From Fermentibacter sp963718745 [NCBI: Candidatus Fermentibacterota bacterium] (GTDB lineage Bacteria; Fermentibacterota; Fermentibacteria; Fermentibacterales): a stretch of 64,000 nt of DNA. Below the pieces are notes generated by a model. That model was given only the letters and a program-made list of their open reading frames with translations, had not been told where the DNA came from and ran no database searches. The translations under genes and the position numbers were made by a program. Positions 46,543-55,407 of this stretch are shown here, piece after piece. Position 1 is the stretch's first letter. Every line of letters begins with the position of its first letter. The stretch is taken from assembly GCA_963718745.1 (NCBI GenBank), contig OY970370.1:1116001-1180000 (forward strand), in the 5' to 3' direction.

Positions 46543-47481
46543 TCACCGCCCTCCGTCCGGTGCGTCGAAGCGTCCGATCATGCGGACCTCCTCGGCGAGG
46601 GAGACACCGGTCGATTCGAACACGATCCGCTTCACGTCCCGGATCAGATCCAGTACGTCGGAGGCAGCCGCCCCGCCCGTGTTGACTATGAAGTTCGCAT
46701 GGACGGTGGAGACCATGGCTCCGCCCGCCCGCCTGCCCTTGAGCCCGGAATCCTCTATCAGCCTGCCGGGCGGGAGGGCTCCGTCGGTCCTCCTGAAAAC
46801 GCTCCCGGCGTTGGGCAGGTCGAGGGGGAAGGATTCCCGGCGCTTCTGCAGGATGGCTGAAGCGGCCCGGACCAGGTCCTGCCTGCTCCCCTCCCGGAGG
46901 TGGAGCACGGCGGAGAGGACGGGGTTCCCGGACTCCTGGAAGGAGCTCGTCCTGTACCCGAACCCGCAGTGTCCCCTATCCATCGACCTGGTCAATCCGC
47001 CCTCCATGAACCGCACCTCGGTCAGGCAGTCCGAGACGCTCCCGCCATAGGCACCGGCATTCATGAACACCGCTCCTCCCAGCGTCCCGGGTATCCCGAC
47101 GGCGAACTCGAGCCCTGCGGCGCCCCTCATGCACGCCGCCCCGGCCAGGCCGGGGAGCATGCAGGCCGCTCCCGCCTCGAGTCGCCAGCCGTCCCCTTCG
47201 CGCGTCCAGGATGCGCTCCTGAAGGAGGATGCAAGCCTTATCACGAGCCCGTCGAAACCCTCGTCCGAAACGAGCAGGTTGGAACCCCTGCCGAGCAGGA
47301 ACGTCGGAAGCCCCAGCTCCGAGCAGATTCCCAGCGCTTCGGAGAGGACCGCCGCGGATTCAGCCTCCAGGACCGCCGCAGGGCCTCCGATCCTCCAGGT
47401 AGTGAGCCGGGCGAGATCGACCACGCCGATCCGACCGGGAAACCTCGTCTCCAGGCGTCCCAGGGCCGTCCTGTCGATCAT
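46543..47481 (-). CDS. murB: UDP-N-acetylenolpyruvoylglucosamine reductase MurB
   Basis: FAD enzyme of peptidoglycan precursor synthesis, 312 residues. RIGGPAAVLEAES, LLGRGSNLLVSDEGF and the FAD-binding GIPGTLGGAVFMNAGAYGG are present, as are the active-site NAGSVFRR serine region and the terminal SLAEEVRMIG glutamate. ATG 47481 overlaps the stop of the glycosyltransferase gene (ATGA) and has GGGAGG upstream. murB normally sits with mur genes; here it is embedded among polysaccharide genes with no other peptidoglycan gene nearby. Confidence 0.94.
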   Translation of the reverse strand: MIDRTALGRLETRFPGRIGVVDLARLTTWRIGGPAAVLEAESAAVLSEALGICSELGLPTFLLGRGSNLLVSDEGFDGLVIRLASSFRSASWTREGDGWRLEAGAACMLPGLAGAACMRGAAGLEFAVGIPGTLGGAVFMNAGAYGGSVSDCLTEVRFMEGGLTRSMDRGHCGFGYRTSSFQESGNPVLSAVLHLREGSRQDLVRAASAILQKRRESFPLDLPNAGSVFRRTDGALPPGRLIEDSGLKGRRAGGAMVSTVHANFIVNTGGAAASDVLDLIRDVKRIVFESTGVSLAEEVRMIGRFDAPDGGR

Positions 47482-48413
47482 GGCTTCCTCCCTTCGAATC
47501 CACGGAGGCATGCGCCGACGGAAAGATAGGTGAACAGTACGGATGGGCGTCCGGTTCTCTCCATCCACCAGAGGACCGTCCTGTAGACCGGATCCGAGAT
47601 CGATGCGCGCACCAGGGCCCGGATTGCGGCGGCCCGGACACCGGTCCTGCGGCCTTCGATCCACTGGGTCCCGAGGAGGCCTTCGATTCCCGGGTGTTTC
47701 CCGACCGTGTACCTCAGGCCGGTGGCTCCGTATTCGTGCATCTTCTGCGAGTGCCTCCTCACGTCCACGTCGTCGAGGTGATCCGCGAGCAGGGATGGAT
47801 CGCGGAAGAAGCCCGCCCCGTGGAGAGAGAGCCTGAAGGCGAACTCCGTGTCCTCACCCCCGTAGTGGGTGATCGTCTCGTCGAATCCTCCCGCCTCGAC
47901 GGCGAGAGCCCTCGGCAGGCTCGCGTTGCCCGTGACGAAATGCCGCCAGGGCATCGGAGACATGGAACCCTCCAGCCCGCCGGCCCTCGTGTCGAACCAC
48001 CTCTGCCATGGAGTGGCGGTGGAGGCCCATGCGTTCAGTCTGGAACCGCGGAGGACGTTCCGGCCGGGCGGGTCGCCATGGAACGAGGCGTGCCTCCGTA
48101 GGATGTCCGGTGCGAGCCTGAGATCGGCGTCCGTCATGAAGGCGACAGGCGCGGTGGAGGCTTCCAGGGCGGCGTTCCTCGCGCGGGGCCTGTTGCCGGC
48201 TCCATCCAGCCTCAACAGCACGACTCCGGTGCAGCCGTCCGGATGGATGTCGAAGGATTCGGCCACAGGGACCCTGCTGCCGTCGTCCGCCACGATCAGT
48301 TCATAGGTCGTGCCGCGGAGGTCCTGGGCCGAGAGCGAACCGAGGAAGGCGGCGAAAGCCGCGCCGGGATCCCTTACGGGAACCTGCACGGAAATGTCCG
48401 GCAGATCAGTCAT
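47478..48413 (-). CDS. GT2-family glycosyltransferase
   Basis: 311 residues with the GT-A fold. ISVQVPVRDPGAAFAAFLGSL is the usual family-2 opening. YELIVADDGS carries the first acidic motif, AFMTDADLRLAP the metal-binding DxD and YGGEDTEFAFRLSLHGAG the ED motif of chain-forming enzymes. The N-terminus has no membrane helix, and the C-terminus has at most one. It likely adds a sugar to the growing repeat unit; donor and acceptor unknown. It overlaps the flippase-like gene end by 8 bases and is overlapped by murB. Confidence 0.88.
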   Translation of the reverse strand: MTDLPDISVQVPVRDPGAAFAAFLGSLSAQDLRGTTYELIVADDGSRVPVAESFDIHPDGCTGVVLLRLDGAGNRPRARNAALEASTAPVAFMTDADLRLAPDILRRHASFHGDPPGRNVLRGSRLNAWASTATPWQRWFDTRAGGLEGSMSPMPWRHFVTGNASLPRALAVEAGGFDETITHYGGEDTEFAFRLSLHGAGFFRDPSLLADHLDDVDVRRHSQKMHEYGATGLRYTVGKHPGIEGLLGTQWIEGRRTGVRAAAIRALVRASISDPVYRTVLWWMERTGRPSVLFTYLSVGACLRGFEGRKP

Positions 48414-49791
48414 TCCCCCTCCCCCCGGCGGCGCCGTCCCTGAGCAGCGTACGGCAGATCAGGCCGGAGCCGGCGGTCCATACCGCAGCGATCGCGATCC
48501 TCCAGAAGAGGGTCAGCGTCGAGAGCGGACCCATCGCGGAGGGCACGGCCATCACAAGCAGGATCAAGGGGGCGCTGACCGGGAATCCGCCGCGACCGGT
48601 CCAGAAGAGGCTCGCGGCCATGAAGAGGTTCGTCCCGAGCGTGGCGAGGGCGGCACCCGAGGCTCCGTATTCCGGAATGAGCCTGTAGTTGAAGACCACG
48701 TTGCCCAGGGCTCCGAAGACTGTGGCCATTGCGACGAGCCAGGTCCTCCCCTCCAGCATGGGTCCGGTCTGTGCAACGAGATAGACTCCGTAGAGCGCTG
48801 TCGCGCCCGAGAGGATGGGCAGGACCCTCGCGGCCCCCGAGTAGCGGACCCCTCCGACGAGTGACACCAGCTCCGGCGAGAACAGCGCGAGGATCAGCGC
48901 GGCGGCCTCCAGCCCCACTATGAACACGAGCGAGTGGCGTCCGAGCTTCGCCAGGCCGCCCGGGACCCCCTTCATGGAGAAGATGTGCCTGTGCCAGGCC
49001 ATGGCGAAACCCATCGTGAGAGGCGTCAGAGACATGCACGCCGACGAGGCCCATTCGTAGTAGCCGCTCTCGAGGAGCGAGGGGGCCATGCTCCTGAGCA
49101 TCACCATGTCGGCGGAAGAGAGGACGAGCATGGCCAGGCCGGCCGGCATGAGCGGGAGGCTGAACCGCAGGAGCCCCGATGCGCCCCCGGGCCCCGGAGG
49201 AGAGAAGCGGAGCGCAAGGATGACAGCCGCCAGAGCCGCCAGCAGAGCGGGTATCCACCTCGCGGCCAGGAACGATGCGATCCCCCCGGCGCCGGCGAGG
49301 AACAGCAGCGGGAGCAGCACGAGCGACGAGAGCCCCCTGGCCGTCTGGATCCAGAAGTACCCCCCCGCTCTTCCGGAAGCCCTGTGGAAGGTCAGCGCCA
49401 CCTGTACGAGGGCGACTCCCACCCCGAGAAGGACGGCATGGAGCAGCCCGTGTGAGGTCGTGAGGTGGAGCAGGCCTCCCACCCGTCCGGAGAATGCGAG
49501 GACGCCGGCTCCCACCAGGACGGCCGCGGCAAGGCTCCAGACCAGGGCCTTGAGCATCAGCGCGCGCTTCGAGACTCCGTCCCTGCTCCACAGCCGGATG
49601 ATCCCCACCGGGAGTCCCAGCACGATGATCCCGGCGAAGACCTCCGACAGTATCCGCAGGACTCCCGCTTCGCCGGCCTCGTCCGGATCGAGCCAGGTCG
49701 ACATGAAGGGCAGGAAGGCCAGCATCACGAGGCCGCTGACTATGGTCGACAGGCCGTAGAGGACGGTCTCCCTCCTCAGGTTCTCAGACAT
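48406..49791 (-). CDS. Polysaccharide flippase-like MOP-superfamily membrane protein
   Basis: 461 residues with about twelve hydrophobic helices. ETVLYGLSTIVSGLVMLAFLPFMS at the N-terminus and LRFSLPLMPAGLAMLVLSSADMVML in the middle are the typical openings of the two halves of Wzx/MATE-like proteins. ATG 49791 is chosen because the N-terminus then starts at MSENLRRE with GGGAGG 3 bases upstream; a longer frame runs to 49824. It overlaps the adjacent glycosyltransferase end by 8 bases. It is the second flippase-like gene in the run. Confidence 0.83.
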   Translation of the reverse strand: MSENLRRETVLYGLSTIVSGLVMLAFLPFMSTWLDPDEAGEAGVLRILSEVFAGIIVLGLPVGIIRLWSRDGVSKRALMLKALVWSLAAAVLVGAGVLAFSGRVGGLLHLTTSHGLLHAVLLGVGVALVQVALTFHRASGRAGGYFWIQTARGLSSLVLLPLLFLAGAGGIASFLAARWIPALLAALAAVILALRFSPPGPGGASGLLRFSLPLMPAGLAMLVLSSADMVMLRSMAPSLLESGYYEWASSACMSLTPLTMGFAMAWHRHIFSMKGVPGGLAKLGRHSLVFIVGLEAAALILALFSPELVSLVGGVRYSGAARVLPILSGATALYGVYLVAQTGPMLEGRTWLVAMATVFGALGNVVFNYRLIPEYGASGAALATLGTNLFMAASLFWTGRGGFPVSAPLILLVMAVPSAMGPLSTLTLFWRIAIAAVWTAGSGLICRTLLRDGAAGGRGND

Positions 49792-50863
49792 CCTCCTCCC
49801 AGCCCATCCGGCGGTAGAGCGCATGCAGCGACTCCGCCACCTTCAGCCAGTGGTGCCTCGATTCGATCCAGGGAGGTCCCGCTCCTCCGAATTCGGAGCG
49901 CATCCCGGAGTCCATGACCAGCTCGCCGAGGACCTTCTCCAGGTTGTCGGGAGTCGCCAGGACGAAAGGATGGTCGGGGATGAACGCGCGGTACTCCTCC
50001 GAGAGGCAGGTGACCGTCGGGATCCCCATCGAGAGGCTCTCGAGGGAGTTGACTCCATAGCCCATGTCTCCGTCGGCGATCTGGTCGATGGCTATCTGGC
50101 AGGAAGCCTTCACCCGGAGTGCGTCGGCGTGTGCCATTCCCTCGATGAGGACCAGCTCCACGGGCATGCGTGCGGAGAGGGACTCGACCGCGCTGATAAT
50201 CCTGTCGGTGCCCTTCACCTCCCGTATCCTGGGGGCGTGGCAGATCCTCAGCTTCCCCTTCGGGGAGACCGCCTCCGGCATCGTCTCCGGGGCGAACGGG
50301 AGGAACATGTACGAAAGCTCCGGGTAGCGCCGGTAGAGATCGAATTCGCATGTGAGATGGAGATCCGTCGCATCCCAGACCGGCTTGATCGCACCCCGCA
50401 TCCTGAGGTCTAGCCCGTGGTAGTTCGAGACAATTCTCTTGCCGGCACGCTTCAGGCGTTCGACATCCCGACCGTCCCTGTAGAAGCTCATGCCTCCCTC
50501 GAAGTGGTAGATGTCGAAGTCGTCGAGGGAGTACTCCCTCCTGGCACGGTTGATCCGGGGCGTCCAGACCGCGTTCCTGAAGGACAGCAGAGCGCTCTCG
50601 AGGAGGCCGGGGGACCAGGTGATCCTCTCGGTCGTGCCTGTGAAGGGCACCCTCATGCTGCCTGCCTTCAGCAGCCTCTTGACCTTCCAGAGCCACTCCA
50701 TCGGTCCGACGAAGGGGAGATCCAGGCAGATGTCCTCCGGATACCTGTTCCGCGCCCTGTAGAAGGTGACGAGGCGGCTCTCGTGGCCGAGAGCCCGATG
50801 CCCCTCGAGATACAGAGTCAGCACGCCGGTGTAGTTCTGGGGGGAAACATGCAGTATCTTCAT
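49784..50863 (-). CDS. Glycosyltransferase (GT4-like)
   Basis: 359 residues with a GT-B-like fold. MKILHVSPQNYTGVLTLYLEG is the N-terminal nucleotide-fold opening; IRHAP-type turn (RICHAPRIREVKGTDRIISA) and GYGVNSLESLSMGIPTVTCL, the donor-site glutamate region, mark the second domain. Overall similarity to well-known GT4 families is moderate. ATG 50863 overlaps the stop of the GT-C-like gene (ATGA). Donor and acceptor are unknown. Confidence 0.82.
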   Translation of the reverse strand: MKILHVSPQNYTGVLTLYLEGHRALGHESRLVTFYRARNRYPEDICLDLPFVGPMEWLWKVKRLLKAGSMRVPFTGTTERITWSPGLLESALLSFRNAVWTPRINRARREYSLDDFDIYHFEGGMSFYRDGRDVERLKRAGKRIVSNYHGLDLRMRGAIKPVWDATDLHLTCEFDLYRRYPELSYMFLPFAPETMPEAVSPKGKLRICHAPRIREVKGTDRIISAVESLSARMPVELVLIEGMAHADALRVKASCQIAIDQIADGDMGYGVNSLESLSMGIPTVTCLSEEYRAFIPDHPFVLATPDNLEKVLGELVMDSGMRSEFGGAGPPWIESRHHWLKVAESLHALYRRMGWEEDV

Positions 50864-52155
50864 GGCACGCTTGCCTTTTTGCGTTCCTTCAGACACAGGG
50901 CCAGCGCCCCGCCCACCCAGGCGGACTGGAGTGCGATTGCTGCGATACCTCCCGGGCGGGACTCACCGAGCGCAGTCGCGGCGAAGACGTCCGGTCTCCC
51001 GGTTCCGAGGCGGCCCAGGCAGTGGAGCAGCGGGGATCTCGAAGGCTGCCAGATGACGGCCTGGCGGGTGGGGTCCTCTATCGCATCCGCCCCGAGCGAG
51101 CGTTCGATCCCGGTGGGGTTGCTCCATGCCGCCGAGATGGCGATGAGCACGCTCCAGGCCGCCGCCGTGGCGAACACCCGGCGCGGGGCGGGAGGCCCTG
51201 CGGCGAGCGGGATCAGGAAGGCCGGGAGAGCGGGGAACAGGAACCTGGGCCCCCAGCCCGTCCCGCCCGTCCAGTCGTGGAGCTGGGAGTGAAGGAGGAT
51301 GCCGAGCACCAGAGGCAGGGCCAGCCGCAGGCCGCGGTGCCTGAAGGCTGCTGCGAAGGCCAGCGGAGCGAACCAGAGGAGCCCCTTCCCGGGACTCGCC
51401 AGGAGCCCCGCCAGCCCGGCCGGGCCTGGATCGAGGAACATGGCGGGATCCTGAGAATGTCCGTCGTCGAAGATCGAGCCGAACCGGTACGCGTTCGCGG
51501 CCGCTATCACAAGCAGGGCGGCGGCGATCCCGGGCAGCAGGCGGGTGCTACGCCTCCAGCCGTACAGCAGGGAGGGGAGGAATACCAGGCTGTCGAGGCG
51601 AACAAGCAGGGCCATGCCCAGGAACGCTCCGGCGGCCGCATCCCTGCCTCTCGCACCCATGAGGAGGGAGGCCGTGCAGAGGAAGGCGGCGGCCGTGACA
51701 TCGAAAGGCAGCTTCGAATAGACGAGGGCCATGGAGCCCGTCATTATCAGAACCGCGGTCATCGCGCGCGGGGCATTACCGTTGACCGCCCGGCATAGAC
51801 CGAGCCAGGCGCCCATCAGTGCAATCGAGAAGACCGAGCAGGTGAGCGCCCCTGCCACCTTCGCCGCCTCCCCCCCCGAAGCGATGCCGACGGCGGCCGA
51901 CGGCAGCAGGAGGATCGGGTAGCCGATCCCGTGCGGGGAGTAGCTGCGGCCGTCGGAACCGGTCACCGTCCAGCCGCTCCCGGCCGTCAGGAAGGGCCTC
52001 TCCCCCAGGAAAGAGCCTGCCACCTCGAGTTCCGACACGACGTCGGTGGAATAGAGCCTCCCGCCGAAGACCAGGCCGGTCAGCGCCGCCCAGACGAGGA
52101 TCGCGGTCCTGACCCTGCGGGTGTCGGCAGGGGATACCGGGTCCGCTGCCTTCAT
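50860..52155 (-). CDS. Multi-pass membrane protein, possible GT-C-type glycosyltransferase
   Basis: 431 residues with about ten hydrophobic segments. The N-terminal loop contains SELEVAGSFL and the characteristic SYSPHGIGYPILLLP motif. SPGKGLLWFAPLAF and DWTGGTGWGPRFLFPALP appear later; these motifs recur in lipid-phosphate-sugar-using membrane transferases of bacteria (GT39/GT83 and related unassigned families). Such enzymes transfer a sugar from polyprenyl phosphate on the outer face of the membrane, and a polyprenyl-phosphate-sugar synthase candidate is encoded at 55404. The assignment is by topology and motif only. Confidence 0.6.
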   Translation of the reverse strand: MKAADPVSPADTRRVRTAILVWAALTGLVFGGRLYSTDVVSELEVAGSFLGERPFLTAGSGWTVTGSDGRSYSPHGIGYPILLLPSAAVGIASGGEAAKVAGALTCSVFSIALMGAWLGLCRAVNGNAPRAMTAVLIMTGSMALVYSKLPFDVTAAAFLCTASLLMGARGRDAAAGAFLGMALLVRLDSLVFLPSLLYGWRRSTRLLPGIAAALLVIAAANAYRFGSIFDDGHSQDPAMFLDPGPAGLAGLLASPGKGLLWFAPLAFAAAFRHRGLRLALPLVLGILLHSQLHDWTGGTGWGPRFLFPALPAFLIPLAAGPPAPRRVFATAAAWSVLIAISAAWSNPTGIERSLGADAIEDPTRQAVIWQPSRSPLLHCLGRLGTGRPDVFAATALGESRPGGIAAIALQSAWVGGALALCLKERKKASVP

Positions 52156-52195
52156 GGTCGCGGTCGAAGCCCTCAGGCCCCGGACCTCCGGGCCG

Positions 52196-53170
52196 TCACC
52201 CGTCTATCCTGCCTGTGAAGGTCTCGCGGAAATGGCCCCTCGCGCTGAAGGACTCCTTGAAGCGGCACAGGCCGTGATTGACCTGCATGTCCAGGGTGAA
52301 GGTACCCAGGTCGAGATACCTGTACCCGGAGTCCCTGGCCCACCGGATGACCTCCTGGTAGACGAGGTTGACCGGCCGGAGCGACTGGTGCCTGGCGTCG
52401 TGGGAGATGTAGAAGGCCAGCGTGACCCTCGGGTTGCATCTGAACATGATCATCCCGGCGAGGACTCCCTGGTCCCCCCTGGCCACGAACTGGTTGATCA
52501 CTCCGGGACCGAGCAGCTCTCGGAGCCTCTCCAGCTCCTCGATCGTATGCGTCGGCCTGACCCCGTGCCGTTCCTGCAGGTTGGTCTCCAGAACAGGATA
52601 GAAGGCCGAGAAGTCGGGATCCTCGACCACCTCGATGCCCATGCGCCGGGCCCTCGCCGCCCCCCTCCTCGCGGAGTCCCGGAAGGCGAGCTCTATCTCG
52701 TCGCCCATCCTGCCGAGGTCGATCACGGCGGTGAGTTCGCGCTTCCTGTAGGTGAACCCCCGCCTTATCAGCGCGAAGTCCAGATAGTTGGACGGCCGCC
52801 GGTGGTAGACGAGTGGAGGGGAGGTCATCTCGATCCCGACGGCGCCCAGCGACCGGGCATGGGAGACGAGTCCGTCGACGCAGGCTTCGACCGTTTCGAG
52901 CCCTGCCCCGTCGTTCATCACGAGCCCTCCCCACGATGCGCCCGGGTAGGAGCGGAACCAGGTCTCCCCGTTGATCTGAGAAAGGGCGCCCGTGGCTATC
53001 GCGACTGTTTCGCCGCCCTCCTCGAGCACGACGTGATGGTTCTGGAAACGCCCCGGGGGATGGTAGTCGAAGAACTCCGGGAGGTGGAAGAGGGTGCCGT
53101 TGGAGGACAGCTTCACGAAGTCCGCCCAACGCTCCCTGTCGCTCTGGACAAGCTTTCTTGCTTCAATCAT
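52196..53170 (-). CDS. FemAB / GNAT-fold acyltransferase-like protein
   Basis: 324 residues. SNGTLFHLPEFFDYHPPG near residue 23 and the later RGDQGVLAGMIMFR and LRPVNLVYQEVIRWARDSGYRYLDLGTF are typical of FemAB-like acyltransferases, which transfer aminoacyl or acyl groups onto peptidoglycan precursors or sugars. RGAARARRMGIEV follows the usual basic patch. Its start overlaps the propeller gene stop (ATGA). In a polysaccharide locus it could decorate a sugar with an acyl or amino-acid group. Substrate not identifiable. Confidence 0.78.
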   Translation of the reverse strand: MIEARKLVQSDRERWADFVKLSSNGTLFHLPEFFDYHPPGRFQNHHVVLEEGGETVAIATGALSQINGETWFRSYPGASWGGLVMNDGAGLETVEACVDGLVSHARSLGAVGIEMTSPPLVYHRRPSNYLDFALIRRGFTYRKRELTAVIDLGRMGDEIELAFRDSARRGAARARRMGIEVVEDPDFSAFYPVLETNLQERHGVRPTHTIEELERLRELLGPGVINQFVARGDQGVLAGMIMFRCNPRVTLAFYISHDARHQSLRPVNLVYQEVIRWARDSGYRYLDLGTFTLDMQVNHGLCRFKESFSARGHFRETFTGRIDG

Positions 53171-55407
53171 CTGACGACCGCCAGCTTCGTGACTGTTGTG
53201 AGCCCATCAGTACCGACCAATGCTACATAAACTCCGCTCGGCAGCGCCTCGCCGTCCAGAGTCCCGTCCCAGGACCAGTCCGCGGCGCTTGGTGCATCCA
53301 CGGCGGCCAGGAAGGCTCCCTCGAGGGAGAAGAAGCTCACCGAGACAGGTCCTCCTTCTACTCCACCGAGCGAGAGAACCTCGCCTCCGCCTGGCAGGAA
53401 CGGCTGCGGGTAGAATACCGGCCCCGTCCCGGTCTGGGATTCGGCTCCCGTGTCCAGCATCCAGAGCCCCATCGAGGAAGAGAGGACGATCCTCCCGCTC
53501 CCGGGATCGAAGGCTGCGAACTCGTTCTCGACGCGGTTGAAGGGGATGAACGGGGAGTTGGCCCCGGTGTAGCTGGTGACATCGGAGCCTTCCAGCGCCC
53601 AGATCGCCGAGGTCCCAAGGCACCAGGCGGTCCCGTCCCCGTCGAGGGCGATGGCCTTGATGGTCCCGGTCACCCCGGGGACCGTCGAGAATCCGGAACC
53701 CGGCCTGAAGCGTGAAAGCCCTGCTCCGGTACCCACCAGGACGCTCCCGTCGTCGTCGACGCAGAAGGAGAACACCTGGTCGGACGGGAGGCCGCTGGAG
53801 GAGCCGAACGCCTGGTTGGGACCCGGGAGCCACGAGTCGTCCGAATGGTTCAGGGGGGTCCCGGCATGATCCAGGTACTGGCATCCGAAATCTCCGGCGA
53901 AGGCGATCCAGAGTCCGGAGGCGCCCTCCGGTACGAGGGCGCGCACGCTGCCGGAGGCGAGCCCGTCGCTCTCGGTGAAGGTCGACCACTCGAGATCCCC
54001 GAGGGCCGGATCGCCCGTGCAGACCGACACTCCGCTGGGTTCGGCGGGCGTCGACCAGAAGGGTTCCTGGCCGATCCAGAGCACCGCGCCTGTGCAAGCC
54101 AGGCAGACGACCTGGTTGTTGAGGAGCGGGGTCTGCACCTGTGTCACGGAGGGCGGAACGTCTATGCTGTCGCTGACGTATGTGACCAGGCTGTCGTCAT
54201 CCCCCCCCGGAGTGCCCGAATCCCTCAACCAGGTCAGGCCGTAATGGTAGCTGCCGGTCCAGACCGCACCGCCCGGAGCGGCGACGGCGGCGTAGACCCT
54301 CAGGGTGTTGGGCAGACCGTCCGAAGGCTCGAAGACCCTCCAGTCATCCTGATAGCGGGCCATCAGACCCCGGTTGTGGCTGCCCGAGTAGAACCTTCCA
54401 TCGATCGAGGCGGGCTGGTAGCAGCTCCGGGCGGGGAGGCCGGGCAGCGGCAGAGTCGTCCACGAACCCGAGTCGTACCGGGCGAGGCCCCTCCCGTAGT
54501 CTCTGTTCGTCCAGTGCAGGGAGCCTTCTCCACACCACACCGCTCCGTCTCCCGAGGCCAGGAAGGTGGCCTGTGTGCCGGGCGGGAAACCCGTTCCCCA
54601 GCTCTCCCAATCGGTTCCCGAGATCCTCCGTCTGACCCCGCGGCAGGCTGCGAGCAGCCCGTCGGGCGTGGACAGCAGGTCGAGCACCATGCTGTCAGCG
54701 GAGGTCGAATAGTCGAGCAGGACGGTCCAGGCTCCGGGATCCCTCCTGAGGACCCCCTCCCCTCCATAGGCGAAGAGGCTGTCCGGTGTCGCCAGGAATC
54801 CCCTTATGTCCAGACCCTGGGTCTCGGCGGCCCAGTGATGCCAGGAGGATGCAGAGAAGGGGCTGGCGGTGAGATCGAGCGAGAAGACGCCCTGTTCCGT
54901 GGCAATCCAGAGAGAATCATCCATCTCTGACAGGCCCGTGACCTCGTCCGCGAAGAATCCCCCCTGTGTGATCGACTCGTCCATCGGGAGGAAGCCTTCG
55001 CCGGTCCAGCGGGCCAGCCCTCCGTCGGTCCCGACCCATATCCAGGCTCCCGCCTGCTCGACGACCCGGACCTCCCCCGAGCCCGGTATCCCCTCGAAGG
55101 ACGTGAACACGGACCAGGCACCGTCCTCGAGGAGTGCCAGACCGGCTGCGGTTGCGCACCAGAGCCTGCCCTGTCCGTCGGGAAGGACGTCGTTGACCTC
55201 GAAATGCGGAAGCTGGTCGGGGTAGGTGTAGAAGGCGGCGGGACCCTCCTCCCAGTCATAGAAGAAGACTCCCCCGGAGGATGCGCACCACATGCCCCCG
55301 GGAACCGGGCGGGCCGACCTGACGTGGGTCATGGAGGTCAGGAAGTCCCAGTCCAGGACATCTGACGAGGCTGTGAACACCGCGACCGCGAGAACGGCAA
55401 GGATCAT
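53167..55407 (-). CDS. Second secreted beta-propeller protein with C-terminal sorting-like domain
   Basis: 746 residues from ATG 55407. A signal peptide (MILAVLAVAVFTASS) precedes propeller blades similar to the 43447 protein: WCATAAGLALLEDGAWSVFTS, IWVGTDGGLARW, LWIATEQGVFSL and LVGTGAGLSRFRPGSG, with the recurring SDGLPS turn. The end is a FlgD-like domain (FYPQPFLPGGGE, WSWDGTLDGEALPSGVYVALV) closing KLAVVR. It overlaps the FemAB-like gene (ATGA) and the polyprenyl-phosphate transferase gene stop. It is probably a surface or secreted protein of unknown role. Confidence 0.84.
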   Translation of the reverse strand: MILAVLAVAVFTASSDVLDWDFLTSMTHVRSARPVPGGMWCASSGGVFFYDWEEGPAAFYTYPDQLPHFEVNDVLPDGQGRLWCATAAGLALLEDGAWSVFTSFEGIPGSGEVRVVEQAGAWIWVGTDGGLARWTGEGFLPMDESITQGGFFADEVTGLSEMDDSLWIATEQGVFSLDLTASPFSASSWHHWAAETQGLDIRGFLATPDSLFAYGGEGVLRRDPGAWTVLLDYSTSADSMVLDLLSTPDGLLAACRGVRRRISGTDWESWGTGFPPGTQATFLASGDGAVWCGEGSLHWTNRDYGRGLARYDSGSWTTLPLPGLPARSCYQPASIDGRFYSGSHNRGLMARYQDDWRVFEPSDGLPNTLRVYAAVAAPGGAVWTGSYHYGLTWLRDSGTPGGDDDSLVTYVSDSIDVPPSVTQVQTPLLNNQVVCLACTGAVLWIGQEPFWSTPAEPSGVSVCTGDPALGDLEWSTFTESDGLASGSVRALVPEGASGLWIAFAGDFGCQYLDHAGTPLNHSDDSWLPGPNQAFGSSSGLPSDQVFSFCVDDDGSVLVGTGAGLSRFRPGSGFSTVPGVTGTIKAIALDGDGTAWCLGTSAIWALEGSDVTSYTGANSPFIPFNRVENEFAAFDPGSGRIVLSSSMGLWMLDTGAESQTGTGPVFYPQPFLPGGGEVLSLGGVEGGPVSVSFFSLEGAFLAAVDAPSAADWSWDGTLDGEALPSGVYVALVGTDGLTTVTKLAVVR

